The translations under genes were made by a program, and so were the position numbers. The notes under the pieces were generated by a model. The model did not search any database and was not told the origin of the DNA. It saw only the letters and a program-made list of their open reading frames with translations. A stretch of DNA of 14,277 nt, taken from contig JAPSGP010000038.1 of assembly GCA_031177445.1 (NCBI GenBank), forward strand, positions 1 through 14,277, in the 5' to 3' direction. This DNA is from Acidimicrobiia bacterium. Lineage in GTDB: Bacteria; Actinomycetota; Acidimicrobiia; IMCC26256; JACDBD01. Shown one piece after another: positions 6,968-13,942 of the stretch. Every line of letters starts with the position of its first letter. Within the stretch, counting starts at the first letter, position 1.

Positions 6968-7773
6968 CGAAGGAGCGGCGCCACCAGCTCGCCCAGGATA
7001 CGAGCGTTGTCGGGATCGGACGAGTCCACGGGCCCGACGATCACCCACTCGGCACCGGCGTCGCCGTAGCGCCGCAGCGCATCGGCAACCTGCTCCGGCC
7101 CGCCGCTGATCACGCCCGGGCTCGGCGAAAGCCGCTCGGCCTTCGCCCCCGCGTCGCGCTCGGTCGCGCCGAGCACCACGACACCTCCCCACGACACCGT
7201 GAACGGCGAGTGAACGGCGGCGGCGCGCACCTCGGCCGACCGTTTGGCGAAGCGCGCCCACGAATTCCCCCACTGGTTCCAGCCGTCGGCGTCGCGTGCC
7301 GCGAGCTCCCGCACCGGGGGCGAGTTGCCACCCACCCATACCGGGTAGCCGCGATCGCGTGCCGCCCGGACCGTGGCTCCCAACGTGACGACGCGGTCGG
7401 CCACCGTGCCGAAGGGCAGCCCGTAGCTCTCGTTCTCCTCCCGGCTCTCGGAGTCGCCGCTCCCGATCCCGGCGATGACACGCCCCGGGGCGATGCGCTG
7501 CAGCGTCTCGAGCGCCGTTGCCAGCGTTGCAGGCGGCTGCAGCGTCGCGCGGGCGACGAGGGTTCCGAGGGCGACACGAGCGGTCTCGGCCGCGACCGCG
7601 CCCAGGAGCGCGAGCCCCTCGAGCGCCGGCCGGCGATGCCCGTCGCGAGCCCGCCGGAAGAGATGGTCGTAGCCGAACACGCCGTCGACACCGGCGGCGT
7701 CGGCGGCCCGGGCGACGGCGAGCGCGTCGTCGGGATCGGCACGGAAGTTCGGCAGCGTGAGGCCGATCTTCAT
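6964..7773 (-). CDS. LLM-class (luciferase-like, probably F420-dependent) oxidoreductase
   Basis: This 269-residue TIM-barrel protein of the luciferase-like monooxygenase superfamily opens with MKIGLTLPNFRADPDDALAVARAADAAGVDGVFGYDHLF, the usual first strand and helix. The cofactor-binding pattern continues in VALGTLV, RVIAGIGSGDS and YPVWVGGNSPPV. It lacks the long C-terminal insert of some members and is slightly short for the family. Actinobacterial relatives mostly use coenzyme F420, but FMN use cannot be excluded by eye. The ATG overlaps the stop of the ROK-kinase gene (ATGA), making this the last gene of the minus-strand operon. Its stop overlaps the SnoaL remnant coming from the other side. 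The substrate is unknown. Confidence 0.88.
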   Translation of the reverse strand: MKIGLTLPNFRADPDDALAVARAADAAGVDGVFGYDHLFRRARDGHRRPALEGLALLGAVAAETARVALGTLVARATLQPPATLATALETLQRIAPGRVIAGIGSGDSESREENESYGLPFGTVADRVVTLGATVRAARDRGYPVWVGGNSPPVRELAARDADGWNQWGNSWARFAKRSAEVRAAAVHSPFTVSWGGVVVLGATERDAGAKAERLSPSPGVISGGPEQVADALRRYGDAGAEWVIVGPVDSSDPDNARILGELVAPLLR

Positions 7774-8750
7774 CGCACCCAGACCCCCGAGCCGCCGGCC
7801 TCGAGGTCACGGGCGCGCGCGGCGGCCCCGATCACACCCGCCTGTTCGCCCAGCTGCGCGGGCACGATCGCGATCTCGGGCCGGTACTCCGGGCCCTCGA
7901 CGCGGCGCGCGAAGGCGGTCCGCAGCGGCGCGAACAGCGCGTCGCCGAGCTCGACCAAGCCACCCGATACCACGATGCGCTCGGGATCGAGGATGTTGGC
8001 CAGACCCGCCAGACCGATGGCGACGTAGTCGACGTACTCGGCGAGCAGCGCGACCCCGTCGGGCTCACCCGCCTGCGCCGAATCTCCGACGAACACGCCC
8101 GTCACCGCGTCGACTTGCCCGCCGGCACGCGCGAGCACGCCCGGCGCCTTGCCCGCTGCGGCCCATTCTCGACCCATGCGCCCGAGCGCAGTGCCGGACG
8201 CGTACGACTCCCAGTGACCTCGTTCGCCGCACGCGCACACCGGGCCGTCGGGGTCGATCTGGAAGTGGCCGACCTCGGCGGCGAAGCCGTGCGCCCCTCG
8301 GATGACGCGACCGCGCGCCACGATCCCGCCTCCGATGCCGGTGCCCAGCGTGATCACGAGCGCGTAGAGCGCGCCTTTCGCCGCACCGTGCACGACCTCG
8401 CCCCAGGCGGCCGCGTTGGCGTCGTTGTCGACGACGACGGGCACGCCGAGCTCCGCTTCCAGTGCCCGCCGGAGCGGCGCCCGCCGCAAGCCCTGGATGT
8501 TGGGGGCGAACTGCACGGCCCCGTCGCGGTCGACGAGCCCGGCCGCACCGACGCCGACGGCCGCGGCCTCGGGGAAGTCCTCGGCCAGGCGCCGCACCAG
8601 GCCCGCCATCGTGGCCACCACCGCGTCCCCGCCGAGTGGAGTCGGCTCACGCACTTCGCGGAGCACGACTCCGTCGCGGTCCACGACCCCGCACCGGACA
8701 TTGGTGCCGCCGAGGTCGACCCCGAACGTGGGCGACTCGGCTCCACTCAC
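7770..8750 (-). CDS. ROK-family sugar kinase (glucokinase-like)
   Basis: This 326-residue kinase starts at GTG, overlapping the preceding stop as GTGA. The phosphate-binding loop is VDLGGTN (11-17), the substrate-base Asp lies in VVDNDANAAAWGE (Asp110) and the second phosphate motif is LGTGIGGGI (135-143). The ROK zinc site is recognisable as EVGH (159-162) and CACGERGHWE (172-181), with His179 replacing the usual third Cys. The protein ends VSGGLVELGD and QAGVIGAAARAR, as in glucokinases. It has no N-terminal DNA-binding helix-turn-helix, so it is a kinase and not a repressor. ATP-dependent phosphorylation of glucose is the simplest assignment, but glucosamine or other hexoses are possible. 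It is translationally coupled to its neighbours on both sides. Confidence 0.9.
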   Translation of the reverse strand: MSGAESPTFGVDLGGTNVRCGVVDRDGVVLREVREPTPLGGDAVVATMAGLVRRLAEDFPEAAAVGVGAAGLVDRDGAVQFAPNIQGLRRAPLRRALEAELGVPVVVDNDANAAAWGEVVHGAAKGALYALVITLGTGIGGGIVARGRVIRGAHGFAAEVGHFQIDPDGPVCACGERGHWESYASGTALGRMGREWAAAGKAPGVLARAGGQVDAVTGVFVGDSAQAGEPDGVALLAEYVDYVAIGLAGLANILDPERIVVSGGLVELGDALFAPLRTAFARRVEGPEYRPEIAIVPAQLGEQAGVIGAAARARDLEAGGSGVWVR

Positions 8751-9019
8751 GCCAGGTCGATCCGGCGGACCCTTCGAGCCGGCTCCGGTGCCGCCGCCCC
8801 CGCGGCGGGGTCACGGCCGGTTGCGCTTCCGGTCGCCGCGCGATGCGCCTCGAGGGCCCGCTCGCCTGCGTCGACGACGGCCTTGGCTGCCAGCAGCAGC
8901 TCCTGCGCCGCCTTCAACAGGTGCTCGGCGGCCTCGGGGCCGGCCTCGAGCAGCGCGGCCAGTGCCGCGTCAGCTGATGGGGTCGGCTCGTCCCCGTCGA
9001 GCTCGTCCCATTCGTTCAT
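8747..9019 (-). CDS. Small acidic/helical protein of unknown function (90 aa)
   Basis: I do not recognise this family. The gene has a good Shine-Dalgarno (GGAGGA) and an ATG overlapping the stop of the ArsA-like gene (ATGA), and its own stop overlaps the GTG of the ROK kinase, so it is almost certainly translated. The first 18 residues are strongly acidic (MNEWDELDGDEPTPSAD). Residues 19-60 form a long Ala/Leu/Glu-rich amphipathic helix or helical hairpin (ALLEAGPEAAEHLLKAAQ). The tail is Ala/Pro-rich and ends in a basic patch (RRVRRIDLA). There is no signal peptide, membrane segment or cysteine. Given its place, a small partner or adaptor of the ATPase is possible. Confidence 0.8.
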   Translation of the reverse strand: MNEWDELDGDEPTPSADAALAALLEAGPEAAEHLLKAAQELLLAAKAVVDAGERALEAHRAATGSATGRDPAAGAAAPEPARRVRRIDLA

Positions 9020-10227
9020 GCTGCTCCTCCGGATGCCGTCTCCGTCGGCGCGCCACCCGCGAACTCGACTTCGAGCCGGCCGGCAGCGACCCGGGCGCCG
9101 GCGACCTCGCGGCGACGCAAGCTGTCGGGCAACACCATCGCGCGCCGGTGCGAGCCGACCGCGACGAGCAGCTCGCCGTTGCTGCGGGCGAGCTCGACGT
9201 CCTCACGATCGGTGAACGGCAGCGGCATCGAGAGCACGAGCGTGTCGCCGACGGCGTCGACACGAAACTGCTCACCGTGGCCGAGCCGCGCCGCCGGATC
9301 GCGAAGGCCGTACACCGCGCCGGCGAAGTCGGAGAGGTGATCGATGCCGACGAGCTCGTGATCGGCGAGATCGGCGACCAGCACCGGCACGGGCGCGAAC
9401 GCGTGCTCGATGGACTCGAGCTGCTCGCGCTGCGAGTCCTTCCAGGTCTGGAACCACGGGTCACGCACGGCGTCCGGCAGGACGCGGTTCGCGATCACGG
9501 CGTCGACGTGGTAGCCGAACAGCGAGAGATAGGTGAAGGTCCGGCGCGCCTCGGCGACGACCATACGTTCCGCGTTCACGACCAGCCGGGCGCTCGTGAT
9601 CGACGCGTCGACGAGCAGGTCGCGTACACCGTCCAACCGATCGTAGAAGCGACGGATCGCAGAGAACACGTCGTCGCTCGCGATGGGCACGCTCATGAGC
9701 CGCGACAGCAACGGTCGGACGGCGCGCGTCACGTTGCGCTGCGCGGGAAAGATCCGATCCATGTACCAGCCGAGCACGTCGGGCAGCGACAGCAGCCGGA
9801 TCGTCTCTGCCGTCGGCGCGCAGTCGACGACGATCAGGTCGTAGCGGTCGGACTCGGCGTGCGCCCGGATGTCGGCCAGCGCGAAGACCTCGTCGAGGCC
9901 GGGTACCACCGCCAGCTCCTCCGCTTCCACCGCGTCGGCACCCGCCCAGTCGAGGACCGTGGTCACGTACTGACGGACCTCACCCCACGACTGCTCGAGT
10001 CGAGCGCGAGCATCGAGCTGCTGACCGACGAGCGTCCCCCGCACGAATCCTGCGACCGGCGTGGGCTCGTCGCCCAACGGGACGTCGAACGCATCGGCGA
10101 GCGAGTGTGCCGGATCGGTCGAGCAGACGATGGTGCGAAGGCCGGACTCGGCGGCGCGGACTGCGGTGGCCGCGGCGACGGTCGTCTTGCCGACACCCCC
10201 CTTGCCGGTGAACAGCAAGATGCGCAT
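9016..10227 (-). CDS. ArsA/Get3-family ATPase with C-terminal HSP20-like domain
   Basis: This is a 403-residue single-domain ArsA-type P-loop ATPase. The deviant Walker A is GKGGVGKTT (8-16) with the signature Lys9, followed by STDPAHSLADAFD (36-48, switch I). Asp135 in the VVDCAPTAET segment is the Walker B region. PGLDEVFAL (109-117) matches other family members. Only two cysteines (35 and 136) are present, so the Get3 CxxC zinc dimer clasp and the arsenite-binding cysteines of ArsA are absent. A role in arsenite export is unlikely. After residue about 320 comes a beta-rich ArsA_HSP20-like domain (DTLVLSMPLPFTDREDVELAR). The companion SRPBCC and GT4 genes recall M. tuberculosis Rv2184c-Rv2188c. 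No Shine-Dalgarno precedes the ATG; TACAGT lies 9 bases upstream, so the message may be leaderless. Confidence 0.92.
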   Translation of the reverse strand: MRILLFTGKGGVGKTTVAAATAVRAAESGLRTIVCSTDPAHSLADAFDVPLGDEPTPVAGFVRGTLVGQQLDARARLEQSWGEVRQYVTTVLDWAGADAVEAEELAVVPGLDEVFALADIRAHAESDRYDLIVVDCAPTAETIRLLSLPDVLGWYMDRIFPAQRNVTRAVRPLLSRLMSVPIASDDVFSAIRRFYDRLDGVRDLLVDASITSARLVVNAERMVVAEARRTFTYLSLFGYHVDAVIANRVLPDAVRDPWFQTWKDSQREQLESIEHAFAPVPVLVADLADHELVGIDHLSDFAGAVYGLRDPAARLGHGEQFRVDAVGDTLVLSMPLPFTDREDVELARSNGELLVAVGSHRRAMVLPDSLRRREVAGARVAAGRLEVEFAGGAPTETASGGAA

Positions 10228-10236
10228 GAAGGAGGA

Positions 10237-10242
10237 ACTGTA
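10237..10242 (-). promoter_or_regulatory. Possible -10 element for a leaderless ArsA-like transcript
   Basis: On the minus strand TACAGT is followed by nine pyrimidine-rich bases (TCCTCCTTC) and then the ATG at 10227. The lack of any purine-rich ribosome site, with a -10-like hexamer at this distance, is the layout of leaderless genes common in actinobacteria. No -35 hexamer is visible. Confidence 0.3.
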
Positions 10243-10260
10243 CTCAGTCGACCCGCAGCG

Positions 10261-10698
10261 CTACTTGGCCTCGACCGCCCGCTTCAGCTCCTTGAGCGCG
10301 TTGCCCATGATGAGGCCGGCGGCGCGGCGCTTGATGAGGCCCGGCATCGGGATCGAGATGTCGACCGTGAGGTCGTAGGTCACGCGTGTGCCGTTGTCAT
10401 CGGCCTCGAACCCGTAACGCCCGTCGAGCTTGCGCAACATGTCGCCCTCGATCAGATGCCACGAGAACGCGGCCGGAGCCTCGCCGTAGTCGTACTCGAG
10501 CACGTAGCGGACGCTGCGCCCCAGTGCGGCCGCCCGGTACTCGACCCGCTTGCCCCGAGCCTGGTCGTCGGCCTCGAGCACCTTGGCCTGCTTCACGTCC
10601 TTGGCCCAGGTCGGGTACTGCTCGTAGTCGGTCGCGATCTCGAAGCAGCGCTCGGGGCTGCCGTCGACGTGGATGCGCTCATGCGCCTCTTCGGCCAC
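10261..10698 (-). CDS. SRPBCC (START/polyketide-cyclase-like) lipid-binding protein, Rv2185c-like
   Basis: This 145-residue protein begins at GTG (VAEEAHERIHVDGSPE) with GAGGA a few bases upstream; the frame stays open further up but through unlikely sequence. The helix-grip fold shows the typical N-terminal strand and helix IHVDGSPERCFEIATDYEQYPTW, then VKQAKVLEADDQARGKRVEY, and a long C-terminal helix (GLIMGNALKELKRAVEAK). Length and wording match my memory of M. tuberculosis Rv2185c (TB16.3, 144 residues), particularly LEADD, GTxVTYxLxVDxxxPM and ALKxLKxxVE. Such proteins carry a hydrophobic ligand, perhaps a lipid, in a deep pocket. It lies 33 bases before the ArsA-like gene in the same direction. 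The ligand is unknown; the fold call is strong. Confidence 0.9.
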   Translation of the reverse strand: MAEEAHERIHVDGSPERCFEIATDYEQYPTWAKDVKQAKVLEADDQARGKRVEYRAAALGRSVRYVLEYDYGEAPAAFSWHLIEGDMLRKLDGRYGFEADDNGTRVTYDLTVDISIPMPGLIKRRAAGLIMGNALKELKRAVEAK

Positions 10699-10768
10699 TG
10701 GTCCTCGCTTCCTCTCGGTCGCCCTCGCACGCTCGGGCTCCTGCTTCGGCGATCGGCAAAGCCGCCGC

Positions 10769-11221
10769 CTACGCGCCGGCCGATCCTGGGTCGGCCGATC
10801 CTCGGCCCGCGGGCCCGGTCCGCTGCCGGCGCGGAGGGAACGTGCCGTAGCGCGCCCCCCAGAGCCCGGCGAGCCCCAGGGGCAGCATAGGAACAAGCAC
10901 GCCGAACGGCTCGGCTGCCGCAGTCGCGGCGGTGACGGCCAGGCACACGCCGAGGGCCCCGAACAGGTGCAGGCGAACACCGCGCGGCACGGGGCCGGCC
11001 ATGAGGAAGAGGCTGGCAACGACGACCTCGTCCCCGCGGGTGGTCCGAGCCAGCGCGATCGCGAACGCCCAGATCCACACGAGCAGCGACACCGCGAACA
11101 GCCCGAGCGACATGCCGATCGAGACCCCGTTCATCGCCTCGACGCCCAGCGCGGCCGGGATCACCGTCGCCGAGAACAGGACGTTGCCCGCCCACGCGGC
11201 GACGATGATGCGCGCACCCAC
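10769..11221 (-). CDS. Small integral membrane protein of unknown function
   Basis: I do not recognise the family. The likely start is GTG at 11221 (VGARIIVAAWAGNVLF), 19 bases after the stop of the glycosyltransferase gene; the longer ATG version would begin inside that gene. The 150 residues hold about four hydrophobic segments: IIVAAWAGNVLFSATVIPAA, VSIGMSLGLFAVSLLVWIWA, a region around LHLFGALGVCLAVTAATAAA and VLVPMLPLGLAGLWG. A short basic, Pro/Gly-rich tail follows (PPRRQRTGPAGRG). The tail is encoded partly by a duplicated 11-bp motif near the stop. There is no signal peptide. Its place between PimB-like and SRPBCC genes suggests an envelope-linked role. The start has no good Shine-Dalgarno and could differ. 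Confidence 0.7.
   Translation of the reverse strand: MGARIIVAAWAGNVLFSATVIPAALGVEAMNGVSIGMSLGLFAVSLLVWIWAFAIALARTTRGDEVVVASLFLMAGPVPRGVRLHLFGALGVCLAVTAATAAAEPFGVLVPMLPLGLAGLWGARYGTFPPRRQRTGPAGRGSADPGSAGA
10777..10802. repeat. Short tandem duplication, 15-bp period
   Basis: The 11-base string CGGCCGATCCT occurs at 10777-10787 and again at 10792-10802. It lies in the 3' end of the membrane-protein gene and encodes part of its Gly/Ser/Asp/Pro tail, so it probably reflects replication slippage rather than a functional site. Confidence 0.6.
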
Positions 11222-11240
11222 CGGCGCCGAGGCTACTGAC

Positions 11241-12377
11241 CTACTTCGCCGAGTCGAGCGCCGCGAGATCACCGCGGGTCAACGGCAGCAGCGGCTCGAC
11301 GAGCCGGTCGTAGCGCAGCTCGTCCACCGCGCGCTCCCGCGCCGCGTCCCCCATCGCCTGCCGGGTCGTTGGATCCGAAAGCAACCGGTCGATGGCGGCG
11401 CGCACCGCGTACACGTTCCGGGACTCGACGACCACGCCGGTGACGCCGTCGACGACCGCTTCGTGCGAGCCGCCGGAACGGCCAGCGACAGCAGGGATCC
11501 CACACGCGGCCGCCTCGACGAACACGACGCCGAAGCCTTCGGCCTCGAGCGCGCCCCAGCGGTCGTGACACAGCATCGCAAACACGTCCGCGCACCCGTA
11601 GAGATCGGGGAGCGTCTCGTCAGGCACCCGCCCGAGGAACCGGATCTGATCGCCGAGCGCAAGCCTGCGGGCGCGTCGTTCGAGCCGCCCCCGATCGCGG
11701 CCGTCGCCGGCGATGACGAGTACCGCGGTCTCGAGCCCGGCCACCGCGTCGATGAGCACGTCGAACCCTTTGCGCCGCACCAGGCGACTGAGGCCGAGCA
11801 CGACCTGCAGCTCGGGATCGAGGCCGAACGCGGTGCGCGCCGCCGCTCGCTGCTCGGGTGTCAGGGGACGGAACCGATGTGTGTCGACGCCGGGGGGAAC
11901 CACCATCGTCGGTATCGCGCGGCCGGCGGCGTGCGCCGCCTCGACCGCCGGGTACCGCCCTGCGGCGACGATGCCCTGCGCGCCGAGGAACACACGGCGC
12001 GCCAGCCGGTTCGACAGCGGAAGGCGCGCCGGCACCGTCACCTCGGCCCCATGGACGATCACGACGTAGGGCGCCGCCCGCAATCGCGGACCGACCAAGC
12101 CGAGCGGGAGCGCCGGGTCCAGGAAGATCACGTGCGCGCCGACCTCGGTCGCCAGTGCGTCGATGCGATCGGCCAGCCGGCGGGTCGGGAACAGCACCCG
12201 CTCACGGGTTCGCTCGACCCGGAACGGTTGCGCGGCGTCCCACTCCGCCGCCCCCGGATACGGCGTCGTGAGGACCGTCGTCTCGTCGGGTGGCAGCCGT
12301 CGCCACAGCTCGTAGAGGTAGGACTGGATCCCGCCGAGCTTGGGCGCGAAGTCGTTGGTGACGAGGAGCGAAGCCAT
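11241..12377 (-). CDS. GT4 glycosyltransferase, PimB-like
   Basis: This 378-residue GT-B enzyme starts at ATG (MASLLVTNDFAPKLGGIQSYL), 2 bases after the stop of the MFS gene. The N-terminal GGIQSYL, PPGVDTHRFRP (161-171) and GLSRLVRRKGFDVLIDA (195-211) are typical of actinobacterial GT4 mannosyltransferases of the PimB type. AGDGRDRGRLE (223-233) and DVFAML (264-269) fit the same group. The catalytic E-x7-E is Glu280-GFGVVFV-Glu288, followed by AGRSGGSHEAVVDG. The predicted reaction is transfer of a hexose, probably mannose from GDP-mannose, onto a lipid or glycan acceptor such as phosphatidylinositol mannoside at the cytoplasmic membrane. PimB is favoured by motif wording and by the neighbouring SRPBCC and ArsA-like genes; other GT4 roles (MshA-like, exopolysaccharide) are not excluded. 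Confidence 0.88.
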   Translation of the reverse strand: MASLLVTNDFAPKLGGIQSYLYELWRRLPPDETTVLTTPYPGAAEWDAAQPFRVERTRERVLFPTRRLADRIDALATEVGAHVIFLDPALPLGLVGPRLRAAPYVVIVHGAEVTVPARLPLSNRLARRVFLGAQGIVAAGRYPAVEAAHAAGRAIPTMVVPPGVDTHRFRPLTPEQRAAARTAFGLDPELQVVLGLSRLVRRKGFDVLIDAVAGLETAVLVIAGDGRDRGRLERRARRLALGDQIRFLGRVPDETLPDLYGCADVFAMLCHDRWGALEAEGFGVVFVEAAACGIPAVAGRSGGSHEAVVDGVTGVVVESRNVYAVRAAIDRLLSDPTTRQAMGDAARERAVDELRYDRLVEPLLPLTRGDLAALDSAK

Positions 12378-12379
12378 GC

Positions 12380-13564
12380 CTACGCGGGCACGACCTCGGG
12401 CTCCACCGGCAGCTCCCGCCGAGGCCGCGCCATGGTCCACAGCACCGCCAGTCCGACGAGTGCGCCCGCGCCCGCGGTCGCGAATGCCGAGCGGTAGCCA
12501 CCGAGCTCGGCGACCCCACCCAGGAGCAAAGCCCCGAGCCCCTGCGAGAGATCGAAGAAGCTGCTGAAGGTGCCGACCACCGAGGCGCGCTCCGTGTCGG
12601 GCGCGCGGCTCAGGGCCAAGACGAGCAGTGCCGGATAGAGCAGGGACATGCCGATTGCGAAGACGGCGGTTCCGACGAACAAGCCGATCACGCTCGGCCA
12701 GGCGGCCATGATCGCCATGCCGCCGGCGGCGCCGGTCAGCGCGATGGTCCCGGCGCGCCGCGAACCCATGACGTCGGGGAGGCGCGCGCCGGCGATGCGC
12801 ACGATCAAGACGATGACGCCATAGAAGAGGAAGACGCCGCCCGCGCCCGACAGGTCGAGGTCTTCGGCATAGAGCCGCACGAAGGCGGTGAATCCGGCCA
12901 GCCCCAGCAAGCCGAGGAAGAGGACCACGCCCGGCGGCAGCGCCGAGCGGTTCACGACGGGCCCGCTCGCCGGCGGCCCGTCGGGCCGCGCCACCTCGCG
13001 AGTGCCGAGCCCGAGCCCGGCCGCCAGCAAGCCGAACGCGGCGGCGACCAGCCACGTGGCGACGTAGCGGTCGTCGCCCAGCACCGCTTCACCGAGCGGC
13101 GGCCCGAACGCGAGCCCGCCGTAGATCGCGACCGACCAGTAGCTCAACGCCTCACCGCGCCGGCTCAACGGCGCGAGGTCGGTGATCATCGTCGCCGCCC
13201 CGACGAAGAACGCCGCTTCGCCTAGTCCGGTCACGAGTCGAGCGGCGATGAGGTACGGCACCGACTCGACGACGCCGTACACCGCGATGGACCCCGCGAC
13301 GGTGAGCGCACCTCCGATGATCAAGAGACGCCGGCCATGACGGTCCCCGACCCGCCCGATGTACGGGCGCAAGACGACGGCGCTCACGAACAGCGATCCG
13401 ACGACCACGCCGACGACCGCATCGCCGGCTCCGAGCGTCCGCTTGGCGTAGAGCGGCACGACCGGCAGCAGCATCCCGAGCGCCAGGAAGTACGCCAGCC
13501 CAGACCCCACGACGAGCAGGAAGCGCGACGTGAGGAGGGGCTCGCGCTCCGGCATGCCGGTCAT
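12380..13564 (-). CDS. Major facilitator superfamily transporter
   Basis: This 394-residue polytopic protein has about 12 hydrophobic segments. The MFS motif A between helices 2 and 3 reads GRVGDRHGRRLL, and the first helix follows the short hydrophilic leader (MTGMPEREPLLTSRFLLVVGSGLAYF). A central cytoplasmic loop with GTREVARPDGPPASGP separates the two six-helix halves, and the C-terminal tail is charged (RPRRELPVEPEVVPA). The start may be ATG at 13564 or at 13555; neither has a good ribosome site. It is the first gene of the minus-strand run and sits 2 bases before the PimB-like gene. Proton-driven drug or metabolite export is the usual role, but the substrate is unpredictable. The open frame continues upstream into the 57-bp repeat, which I do not count as coding. 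Confidence 0.9.
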   Translation of the reverse strand: MTGMPEREPLLTSRFLLVVGSGLAYFLALGMLLPVVPLYAKRTLGAGDAVVGVVVGSLFVSAVVLRPYIGRVGDRHGRRLLIIGGALTVAGSIAVYGVVESVPYLIAARLVTGLGEAAFFVGAATMITDLAPLSRRGEALSYWSVAIYGGLAFGPPLGEAVLGDDRYVATWLVAAAFGLLAAGLGLGTREVARPDGPPASGPVVNRSALPPGVVLFLGLLGLAGFTAFVRLYAEDLDLSGAGGVFLFYGVIVLIVRIAGARLPDVMGSRRAGTIALTGAAGGMAIMAAWPSVIGLFVGTAVFAIGMSLLYPALLVLALSRAPDTERASVVGTFSSFFDLSQGLGALLLGGVAELGGYRSAFATAGAGALVGLAVLWTMARPRRELPVEPEVVPA

Positions 13565-13614
13565 CGTACGGTCACGCCCCAAGCGGCTCTTCGGGATTCG
13601 TCTCCGGCGCAGGC

Positions 13615-13722
13615 GGGCGACGGCGGGGGGCTCCGACGAGGGAATTGGAGGCGAGGCACGCCGCATGACGGGGGCGACGGCTGAGGGGTCCGACGAGGGA
13701 ATTGGAGGCGAGGCACGGCGCA
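13615..13722. repeat. Imperfect 57-bp tandem duplication upstream of the MFS gene
   Basis: Unit 1 (13615-13665) and unit 2 (13672-13722) match at 57-base spacing, with an exact 29-base core at 13632-13660 and 13689-13717. The core contains GAGGGAATTGGAGGCGAGG. A 57-base period is 19 codons, so all frames stay open and give false repeat peptides. There is no gene here that I accept. It lies 50-160 bases upstream of the MFS start and may be part of an interspersed family; no transposase or terminal inverted repeats are seen. Confidence 0.85.
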
Positions 13723-13780
13723 CGGCCGCGGCACCGGCGGCCCTGCTGGGTCTTGTGGCCGAGAAGAGCAGGAGCCGACG

Positions 13781-13942
13781 TTGAGCACCCACCCCGACCC
13801 GCGAGCCGAGACTCCGCTGACCGAGGAGGACCTCTCTGCCGGCGCCCCTCGCGAACTGGTGTTCAGCCCTCGACGGTCCGCGCGTGCGCCAGGGCTTCGT
13901 CGAAGGTGGCGCGGTTGGCGATCATGGCGCGGTACTGCATGA
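13781..13942 (+). CDS. Possible small TTG-started ORF or gene remnant (53 aa)
   Basis: TTG at 13781 has a textbook AGGAG Shine-Dalgarno six bases upstream. The first 28 codons (STHPDPRAETPLTEEDL, then SAGAPRELVFS) end mostly in G or C and look protein-like. After about 13865 the frame runs antisense through the reductase gene and becomes Arg/Trp-rich, so only the first half is plausible as coding. I do not recognise the sequence. It could be a truncated remnant of a plus-strand gene whose rest was lost when the reductase gene was joined here, or a small real gene. Low confidence. Confidence 0.3.
   Translation: MSTHPDPRAETPLTEEDLSAGAPRELVFSPRRSARAPGLRRRWRGWRSWRGTA

Noticed and set aside
9016..10227. 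Arsenic-resistance gene
   Set aside because: No arsenite-binding cysteines and no ars partners nearby; family membership alone does not support it.
8416..10890. 824-codon open frame on the plus strand across ROK, small-protein and ArsA-like genes
   Set aside because: Low-complexity Arg/Ala/Pro-rich translation spanning several recognised minus-strand genes; an antisense shadow.
10699..11019. Upstream extension of the SRPBCC protein
   Set aside because: It would run through the membrane-protein gene in another frame with Arg/Ser-rich nonsense; the GTG at 10698 has a ribosome site and matches the family length.
13632..13717. CRISPR-like repeat pair
   Set aside because: Only two copies, the spacing sequence is itself partly repeated, and there is no cas gene or palindromic repeat.
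13565..13792. N-terminal extension of the MFS protein through the 57-bp repeat
   Set aside because: The extension is two copies of a 19-residue Arg/Pro/Ser-rich repeat with no function in the family; the frame is open only because the repeat period is a multiple of three.
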